Shown here: piece after piece, positions 58,626 to 64,000 of the stretch
How positions within the stretch are numbered: the stretch's first letter is position 1
Layout: each line of letters begins with the position of its first letter
Assembly (NCBI GenBank): GCA_005502805.1
Contig: SCMY01000007.1
Span: 334,524-398,523, forward strand
DNA from: Rhizobiales bacterium 2SD
Lineage (GTDB): Bacteria > Pseudomonadota > Alphaproteobacteria > Rhizobiales > Beijerinckiaceae
Direction of reading: 5' to 3'
Length of the DNA stretch: 64,000 bases
Made by a program: the position numbers and the translations under genes
The notes under the pieces: generated by a model
What the model was told of the DNA's origin: nothing
Database searches by the model: none
Seen by the model: only the letters and a program-made list of their open reading frames with translations

Positions 58626-58643
58626 GCGGGTGTTAAGCGCGGG
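58626..58643 (-). repeat. recurrent phage motif, copy 1
   Basis: On the minus strand CCCGCGCTTAACACCCGC, covering the scaffold stop codon and lying 136 bases before the capsid start codon. Copy 2 at 46274-46291 differs by one base and also covers a stop codon ahead of a structural gene. It may be a promoter, processing or packaging-related signal. Confidence 0.5.
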
Positions 58644-59619
58644 GCGCCGTGCCCCACAGCTTCTTCGCCAGGGCCTGTTTCTCGCTGGCCCACTGCTCGC
58701 GGATCTTGGGATCGTTCGAGGCCTGGCGCTGGTCATTGAGCAGCCGGTCGTAATCGGCTTCGCTCGCCGCGCCGGCGCCACCCAGGCCACCCAGCGCAGG
58801 CTCGGCCTGCTCGGCCTGCTTGCGCAGGAACTCGATCACACGATGTCCCTTGGCCGTGTCGGCATGGGTGGCCGAGATGTAGTCGGCGAGATCCGCGTCG
58901 AGCACGCCCTGCGCCTTCGCGCCTTCGACCCATGCAAGGTTGTCCTGGATCCGGCGCGCGGCCGCGGCCTTCTGCCCGGGAGCGTCCAGGTTCTTCGCCT
59001 CGAGCGGAATGAGCAGATCGATCTCTGCATTGAAATTGACCGGCTTCTCGACCGCACCGGTCGCCAAAAGCTCCTTCATGATGCCGTTGACGAAACCGTT
59101 GACCTGCTTGTCGGTCAGGCCCGACGCATGGGCGTGGCCGAGCACCTTCTGAAAGAAGCCGTCGGCCTGCAGGTCGCCGGTATACTCCTTCACCTCGTCG
59201 GCCGGCACGAAGGCGTAGCCCTTGACGTCCTTCGGCACCGTGCCGCGCTCGCTCTCGCTGCGCCGGAAGCCGTCATAGCCCTTCCAGAGGTTGTCGATCG
59301 TCTCCCGCTCGGTCTTGCCGAGCATATGGTCGGGCAGGCCTTCGGGACGATAAGGGGCCGAGGGGTCAGCCCCCGCTGCCGCGCCCGAGGCCTGCCCGCC
59401 CGCCGGCGGGGACGAGCCGCCGGCGCCGGCGGCCGCCGCCGCAGCGGCCGCAAGAGATTCCGGAGCGGCCGCACCTGCGCCCGCCCCGGCCGCGGCGCCC
59501 CCGGCATCGCCGCCGGCGCCGCCAGCCCCGCCGCCGTCATCGGGCGCGAGGCAGATGCGCGGGCCAAGCCCGCCGATGATCCACGCAACACCACGCGACG
59601 CAGGCAGAAGAGCCTTCAT
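58633..59619 (-). CDS. phage capsid scaffold protein
   Basis: A 328-residue acidic protein. Residues 25-100 are a glycine/alanine/proline-rich disordered segment. The rest is helical and charged (GLTDKQVNGFVNGIMKELLA, then YDRLLNDQRQASNDPKIREQ), as in podoviral scaffolds that guide capsid assembly and then leave. ATG 59619 is preferred because upstream extension reads into the preceding gene. Its stop codon lies in an 18-base motif (58626-58643) that recurs at 46274-46291. Confidence 0.78.
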   Translation of the reverse strand: MKALLPASRGVAWIIGGLGPRICLAPDDGGGAGGAGGDAGGAAAGAGAGAAAPESLAAAAAAAAGAGGSSPPAGGQASGAAAGADPSAPYRPEGLPDHMLGKTERETIDNLWKGYDGFRRSESERGTVPKDVKGYAFVPADEVKEYTGDLQADGFFQKVLGHAHASGLTDKQVNGFVNGIMKELLATGAVEKPVNFNAEIDLLIPLEAKNLDAPGQKAAAARRIQDNLAWVEGAKAQGVLDADLADYISATHADTAKGHRVIEFLRKQAEQAEPALGGLGGAGAASEADYDRLLNDQRQASNDPKIREQWASEKQALAKKLWGTAPRA

Positions 59620-59620
59620 G

Positions 59621-60022
59621 TCATGTCCCCTCTCGATACGGAGGCTGCTCACCTCGTCCAAGCGCGATCGCCACGAGCAGCTGGTGGACGATCGCGTTCT
59701 TGCCTTCGCGGAAACGGCCCTCGCCATAGGCCTGCATGGCGTCGCCCCGGAGCGCACCGAGATAGATCGGCCGACGCAGGGTCTGATCGAACAGCCATTC
59801 GAGCATGACTTTGCCGTCATCCGAGCTCGCGACGCGGGCGATCGCCTGCATGATCGCGAGATCGGCCAGACGCATCTGCTCGAGCGCTGCGCGCGCTTCT
59901 GGCGACTGCGGGAACAGCTCGCCGATGAGGCGATCGACGTCGGCCGCGGCCTCCTGGGCCAGCGTGGCGAGCGGGACGGCCTGGCGCATGCCGAGCGACG
60001 GGGGAATGGCGGGTCCGGACAT
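59621..60022 (-). CDS. phage protein resembling Bbp19
   Basis: A 133-residue protein. The second half, SSDDGKVMLEWLFDQTL followed by a FREGKNAIVHQLLVAI segment, resembles Bbp19, a small protein encoded between portal and scaffold in Bordetella phage BPP-1 and relatives. The function of that family is not known to me. It sits nine bases after the portal stop and directly before the scaffold gene, consistent with head assembly. Confidence 0.7.
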   Translation of the reverse strand: MSGPAIPPSLGMRQAVPLATLAQEAAADVDRLIGELFPQSPEARAALEQMRLADLAIMQAIARVASSDDGKVMLEWLFDQTLRRPIYLGALRGDAMQAYGEGRFREGKNAIVHQLLVAIALGRGEQPPYREGT

Positions 60023-60030
60023 GGTTCCTC

Positions 60031-61695
60031 TCAGGCGGCGGCGGGTTGGGTGGCGCCCTGGCCGGCGCCAGGCTGGGCCATCTGGGCCTGCGCGGCCGCG
60101 AGCTCGGCCGCGGCGGCCGCCATCTTGTCCTGCAGCGCCTTGCGCTCCTCGGCGGTGAGCAGCAGCTGCGGCGGCACGCCGATCTCGCTGCCGATCAACG
60201 CCAGGGCCTCATCGGTCTTGACGAGCATGTCGAGCGCCTGCGGCTGGCCCTTGATCGCGATGACGAGCTGCATGAACTCGACGATCTTGGTCATCGCCTC
60301 GGCGCGCAGCGCGGCGGCGATCGGCGAGAGCACGTCGATCTTGATCAGCAGCGTGTCGATATCGATCTGCCGCGCGATCAGCTTCTTGCGATAGGCGATC
60401 TCTATCACCGCCTTGACGATGACCGGGATGATCTCATTCACCAGGCGGCCGAAGGCGCCCATGTAATTCGACGCGATCCGCTTCATCCGCGCCATGATCT
60501 CGGCCGCCGAGCGCGGCGTCGCGCCCTGCTCCGGCAGGCGATCGTCATGCAGCGCGGTCTGCACCTGCAGGCGCAGCTCGGCCGTCACCAGCTGGGCGAC
60601 GTCGAGCTTGCCGGAGGACATGTCGAGACGCTGGACATCGGCGCCGAGCGGCCCGCCGGTCGACGTCATCGCCCAGAAGGCACCGGGGCGGCGATCGGCG
60701 GTGTCCGGATTGAAGCCGGTGCCGGGGCGATAGGCCCAGATGCCGAGCATCTGGTACGCCGCCGACTTCAACATCAGCTCCATCGCCTTGTTGAGCGTCT
60801 TGATCGTCGGCAAAGCGAGCAGGATCGGCCCGCGGCCATAGGCCTCGCCGGGCACGCGGTAATAGCGCGGCACCGCAACGCGCTGCGTCCGGTGCGTCGC
60901 GGTCGCGATCGGCTCCTTCGATTCGGCGAGATGGGCGAGGAACTTCCAGCGCCGCGCCGCCGGGTCGTAGATGAAATCCTGCTGGATCTCGATCTCCTCG
61001 TCGGGGTCGCTGTTGTCCTTCCGGATGAACTCATCCGGGAACTTGCCCCGCGGAAAGGCGGCCTTGATCGACCGGCGGCTCATCTTCGTCTTCCAGAAGA
61101 TGCCGACCGTCTCGCCATAGCCGCCCATCTCGATCGCGACCTCGTCGGATGGCAGGCAGACGAAGCGAACGGGGCGGGCCGAATCGCCCTCGAGCACCAT
61201 CAGTGCGGCGGTGCCGGCGGCTAGATCGACGCACATTTCGTTGACTGCGTTGTCGAACTCGCCGGTCTGGAAAAACGCCTGAATGACCTCGCTCATCGCC
61301 GCGAGCTCGCGGGCGAGCTTGGCGGCGTCGCGCTTGTTGGCCGCTAGGGCGAGCTTCGAGATCGGCCCGGGCTTGAGCACGAAGAACGGCTGCCCGGGCG
61401 GGAAAAGATCCTGCTGCAGCTGCCCGGCGAAGCGGAAGGTCGAGACGATCGCGGTGTTGTCGAACAGGCGATCGACACGATCATTGCCCTTGCCGTCGCG
61501 CGAGGCCGGGCGCCGATACGGAATCGCGAACTCGTAGGCGTCGTCATAGAGCTTCTGATAGTGGGCCTTGTCCTGCCAGGCCTTCGCCGCGCGCTTCTGG
61601 TGCGCGGCCATGTCGAAGGCAGCCGAGAGCGCCGCCCGCTCGGCCTGGCCGTCCTTCGCCGGCGCCGGATCGGGCTGTTGCGAACGCTTCGCCAT
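60031..61695 (-). CDS. phage portal protein (head-tail connector)
   Basis: A 554-residue portal resembling podoviral head-tail connectors. RLFDNTAIVSTFRFAGQLQQ and DLFPPGQPFFVLKPGP open the clip/wing region, and IKTLNKAMELMLKSAAYQML is the mid segment. The C-terminal crown is helical and ends in a glutamine/alanine-rich tail (AAELAAAQAQMAQPGAGQ). Twelve copies would form the DNA channel at one capsid vertex. Its ATG shares a base with the stop of the small upstream gene (TGATG). Confidence 0.92.
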   Translation of the reverse strand: MAKRSQQPDPAPAKDGQAERAALSAAFDMAAHQKRAAKAWQDKAHYQKLYDDAYEFAIPYRRPASRDGKGNDRVDRLFDNTAIVSTFRFAGQLQQDLFPPGQPFFVLKPGPISKLALAANKRDAAKLARELAAMSEVIQAFFQTGEFDNAVNEMCVDLAAGTAALMVLEGDSARPVRFVCLPSDEVAIEMGGYGETVGIFWKTKMSRRSIKAAFPRGKFPDEFIRKDNSDPDEEIEIQQDFIYDPAARRWKFLAHLAESKEPIATATHRTQRVAVPRYYRVPGEAYGRGPILLALPTIKTLNKAMELMLKSAAYQMLGIWAYRPGTGFNPDTADRRPGAFWAMTSTGGPLGADVQRLDMSSGKLDVAQLVTAELRLQVQTALHDDRLPEQGATPRSAAEIMARMKRIASNYMGAFGRLVNEIIPVIVKAVIEIAYRKKLIARQIDIDTLLIKIDVLSPIAAALRAEAMTKIVEFMQLVIAIKGQPQALDMLVKTDEALALIGSEIGVPPQLLLTAEERKALQDKMAAAAAELAAAQAQMAQPGAGQGATQPAAA

Positions 61696-61946
61696 CAGCC
61701 GATCGTGGCCTTCACGCCCTCTTCACCGGTCGCCGCCAGCAGCAGCCGCCGGCCTTTCGGCGCCCGTCGGGCCCTCGCGATCTCGGCCTCCTGATCCTGC
61801 TGCTCCTCCTGGAGCTGGCGCGTCTGCTGGATCTGCGCCTCCTCCTGGATTTTCTCGGCGCGCACCTGATTGTTGATCTGGTCGATCCGCTGCTGGCGCT
61901 GGCTCCCGCCGAAGATCGCGCCGAGGCCTTTCAGGAATTTGCCCAT
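61695..61946 (-). CDS. small phage protein with glutamine-rich coiled coil
   Basis: An 83-residue protein. It opens MGKFLKGLGAIFGGSQRQQR, then a long Q/E-rich helix (VRAEKIQEEAQIQQTRQLQE), and ends in a basic segment. Codon third positions are almost all G or C in this frame, which identifies it as the coding frame here although a second frame is also open. It is coupled to portal by a TGATG overlap. A virion or head-assembly role is likely from position. Confidence 0.75.
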   Translation of the reverse strand: MGKFLKGLGAIFGGSQRQQRIDQINNQVRAEKIQEEAQIQQTRQLQEEQQDQEAEIARARRAPKGRRLLLAATGEEGVKATIG

Positions 61947-62370
61947 CTGACTGCCATTCCCAGCGTTCGAAGCCATGGTCGACGCGGACGAAGCGGAAGC
62001 CGGCGAGCGCACAGAGCCTTTGGCCAGGCCTGTGACCCTCGCGGACATGCGCCCGGATCCGGACGCTGGCAGAATGGGCGACGCGGGCGCACGTTAAGCG
62101 CGCCAGCCGGATCAGCGACGGCAGATGCCGGGCCACTTCCGGGCGCGAGACGAACCAGAATTCGTGGAGCTCCTCGCCGGGCTGCTCAGGATCGAGCAGC
62201 CAGAGCCCGACGGCGGCCATCAGCGCCCCGGTCTGATCGACGAAGCCATAGGTGTCGGAACGCTGCAGCTGAACGAGCGCCGCCTTGAGCTCGAAACGGC
62301 GCATCAGCCCGTCGCGCTGATAGAGCTCGACCGTCTCGAGCAGCGGCGCCGGCGACACGGCCCGCAGCAT
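61723..62370 (-). CDS. GNAT-like phage protein with long out-of-frame overlap
   Basis: A 215-codon frame starting at ATG 62370, which shares a base with the terminase stop (TGATG). Residues 1-137 look like a compact GNAT-type acetyltransferase or structural relative (SDTYGFVDQTGALMAAVGLW, then GFRFVRVDHGFERWEW). After about residue 140 the composition changes to R/P/G/A-rich, and the frame runs 224 bases over the next gene, whose codon use is much better. The true protein is probably the first 140 residues plus an extension forced by absence of a stop codon. Similar small GNAT-like proteins occur near terminase genes in podoviruses. Confidence 0.65.
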   Translation of the reverse strand: MLRAVSPAPLLETVELYQRDGLMRRFELKAALVQLQRSDTYGFVDQTGALMAAVGLWLLDPEQPGEELHEFWFVSRPEVARHLPSLIRLARLTCARVAHSASVRIRAHVREGHRPGQRLCALAGFRFVRVDHGFERWEWQSDGQIPERPRRDLRREPAPAADRPDQQSGARRENPGGGADPADAPAPGGAAGSGGRDREGPTGAERPAAAAGGDR

Positions 62371-63878
62371 CAGACGTCCCAGACGCTGAAATCGGAGGGC
62401 GCGCGTCGGCCGGAGGAGATCGGCACGACATTGCCCGGGCGCCCGGCCTGGGCGGCGGCGTTGATCACACCCGCGAGCCCGCGTTCGCCGAGCTCGACAT
62501 ACTGGCCGGCGTCGTGCGGATGGGAATATTTGTTCTTCACCGGCTCGGCGCGCCGGCCCAGCGTCTCATGGGCGTTGAGGTTGAAGCGGTAATTGCCCAT
62601 CAGGCCGCCGACAAGCATCTTGCAGTCGGCATTGACCTGGAAGGCCTCGGTCTCGCCATCGATGCGCCGGCGCAGCGCCCCGGCGACGGCGTCTTGCCGC
62701 ACGCCGGGATCGTTCGACGGCGCCGGTAGCACCGGCACGCCGATCGCCTTGCCCTGGATCTCCATCCAGGAGAGCTCGCCGGCGGTGCGGTCGTTGCCGT
62801 AGAAGGCCGAAGGGTCGCCCCATCCACAGCGGATCGGAATGCCGCGATAATTCGTCCGCAGGTGGTCGACGAGCATTTCCGCGAAGCGACCCGGGCCGGT
62901 ACCTGGATCGGCGCAGAGCTCCGACAGCCATCTCACCTGGCCGTTCGGCATCGCCTGGCGGAACACGGCCGCCGGCGAGCCGCCGGCATCGAGGCCGAGC
63001 GAGATCGGGATGCCGTCGACCGGCTCCATCCGGACCTTGGCGACGTGCCGGTCATAGGCGAATTCCGGATAGACCGGCGCGCCGCCTACGACATGGCCCC
63101 AATCGCCATGGACGAAGCGCCGGACCTCGTCGGGCCGCATGGTGCGGGCCATTTCCTCGTAATAGGTCCGCGTCGTGCCGGCCCGGTTCTCGGCGTCGGG
63201 CGCCAGCCCGGAGGGCTGCCGGAAGAAGTGGAAGCCCGGCTTCGGATCCTCCTCGAGGTCCTCGTAAAGCCAATGGCCGATGATCGGCGGGTTGAAGGCG
63301 CCCCAAACATGGCGCGGCCGGTGCGCATCGGGATCCGCGAGCATGTCGCGCGACGGATAGCGGCCGGTTCGGCCGTACAACCAGGTCGGCACCTTGCGCT
63401 GGAACAGGTCAAGCTCGTCGCACGCGCCCCAACTCGGCTCGTAACCCTTCAGCAGCTCCTCGATGGCGTGGTCGCCGAGAGCGTAGAAGTCCACGATCAT
63501 CTCGATCCGCCGGCCCTTTGGCGTCATGAAGCGGATCGTATGCTTCGCCGGCCGGTCCTGGCCGCCTTCGAAGGTCGCGCCAGGGAAGTCTTTCGGAAAA
63601 AACTTGAACCAGGATTCCAGCGTGGTGCGGTACAGCGTCCGGAAATTGTCGCGCATGATGCAGCCGCGCGCCCGGATCACGCCATCCTTGCAGACCGGCA
63701 TGCGCAGGGTCTGAATCGCGCCCTTGAAGATCGCCGCCGTCGTCTTGCCGGAGCCCCACGGGCCCATGATTCCCGCGATCCCGTCGTTGCAGTCGATAAA
63801 CTCCTGCGCCTTCCGCCCCGGCGGCGTGAAGTTGAAGAGCGAGATTTCGGTATCGCGGAGCTCGGCGAAGTCGCTCAT
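62370..63878 (-). CDS. phage terminase large subunit
   Basis: A 502-residue packaging motor. Walker A is GPWGSGKT (39-46), a Walker B-type acidic segment is in WGACDELDLF, and the C-terminal RNase H-like nuclease carries acidic residues in SLGLDAGGSP, GWGDPSAFYG and HPHDAGQYVE. It cuts and pumps DNA into the prohead through the portal. ATG 63878 may overlap the end of an upstream phage gene (ATGA). It is the first clear gene of the late operon in view. Confidence 0.93.
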   Translation of the reverse strand: MSDFAELRDTEISLFNFTPPGRKAQEFIDCNDGIAGIMGPWGSGKTTAAIFKGAIQTLRMPVCKDGVIRARGCIMRDNFRTLYRTTLESWFKFFPKDFPGATFEGGQDRPAKHTIRFMTPKGRRIEMIVDFYALGDHAIEELLKGYEPSWGACDELDLFQRKVPTWLYGRTGRYPSRDMLADPDAHRPRHVWGAFNPPIIGHWLYEDLEEDPKPGFHFFRQPSGLAPDAENRAGTTRTYYEEMARTMRPDEVRRFVHGDWGHVVGGAPVYPEFAYDRHVAKVRMEPVDGIPISLGLDAGGSPAAVFRQAMPNGQVRWLSELCADPGTGPGRFAEMLVDHLRTNYRGIPIRCGWGDPSAFYGNDRTAGELSWMEIQGKAIGVPVLPAPSNDPGVRQDAVAGALRRRIDGETEAFQVNADCKMLVGGLMGNYRFNLNAHETLGRRAEPVKNKYSHPHDAGQYVELGERGLAGVINAAAQAGRPGNVVPISSGRRAPSDFSVWDV

Positions 63879-64000
63879 GCCCGAACCCTCGCCACCCGGA
63901 TCCCGCGGCCCATCGACCGCGCGCCCGAGCCCGCCCGCCCCCCGGGCCCGGGACCGGCTTTTGAAAATCCGGCCCTGTGTGAGACGGTAGGGGCCAGGGA
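63875..64000 (-). CDS. possible 3' end of an upstream phage gene
   Basis: A frame without stop codons enters from the right edge and ends at TGA 63877-63875, overlapping the terminase ATG as ATGA. The last residues read ARSMGRGIRVARVRA, basic and glycine-rich. The small terminase subunit would normally lie here, but the visible 41 residues are too few and too low in complexity to say. The position and coupling are the only support. Confidence 0.25.
   Translation of the reverse strand, partial: SLAPTVSHRAGFSKAGPGPGGRAGSGARSMGRGIRVARVRA

Overview
The window is high-GC DNA with densely packed genes, frequent ATGA/GTGA start-stop overlaps, many GntR/LysR-controlled uptake clusters and two tripartite tricarboxylate transporter (TTT) systems. 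This suggests a soil or plant-associated alphaproteobacterium of the Hyphomicrobiales, possibly Bosea or a relative. That assignment is inferred from gene content and style; no rRNA or other taxonomic marker is present.

Positions 1-9900 hold the end of an SDR gene, a translationally coupled LysR/SNF2-helicase pair (minus), a divergent peptide-uptake cluster (binding protein, two permeases, M20 peptidase, no ATPase gene) and several small unknown genes. Positions 9900-20900 hold a soluble FtsK-type translocase, then a TctCBA operon ending in a large FAD/Fe-S oxidase. A GntR regulator and a divergent class V (serine/alanine-glyoxylate type) aminotransferase follow. A 12-base sequence shared by both promoter regions links the two arms.

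Positions 21000-36600 are the most distinctive part. A minus-strand chain of eleven close or overlapping genes encodes a UxaA-type lyase/dehydratase large subunit, a sulfonate/taurine-type ABC transporter, a 3-hydroxyisobutyrate-dehydrogenase-family enzyme, the separate SAF small subunit, a second TctCBA and a formylglycine-generating enzyme (FGE). Opposite or next to it lie a GntR regulator with an SMP-30 lactonase, an SDR dehydrogenase and two cytoplasmic Cys-type sulfatases. ATTTGATCAAAT-like palindromes lie in both divergent intergenic regions. I read this as one regulon that imports a sulfated or sulfonated compound intact, removes sulfate inside the cell with FGE-activated sulfatases, and passes the carbon skeleton through dehydrogenase, lactonase and dehydratase steps. 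The substrate is unknown.

Positions 36900-41700 are host genes: ohrR/ohr peroxide defence with clear operators, an epoxide-hydrolase-like protein, a DUF411 metal-binding protein, a cupin and a lipid kinase. At 41991-42035 lies the 3' half of a tRNA-Lys(CTT), a displaced prophage attachment site. From there to the right edge, all genes are on the minus strand and form the late half of an apparently intact T7/BPP-1-like podoviral prophage. In transcription order these are terminase, portal, scaffold, capsid, tail tubular proteins, internal ejection proteins (one with a candidate PBECR nuclease domain), tailspike and a lysis cassette with Rz/Rz1. Integrase, repressor, replication genes and the predicted intact tRNA-Lys must lie right of position 64000.

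Host intergenic spaces carry several related mosaic palindromic repeats that begin GTCAT and end ATGAC.
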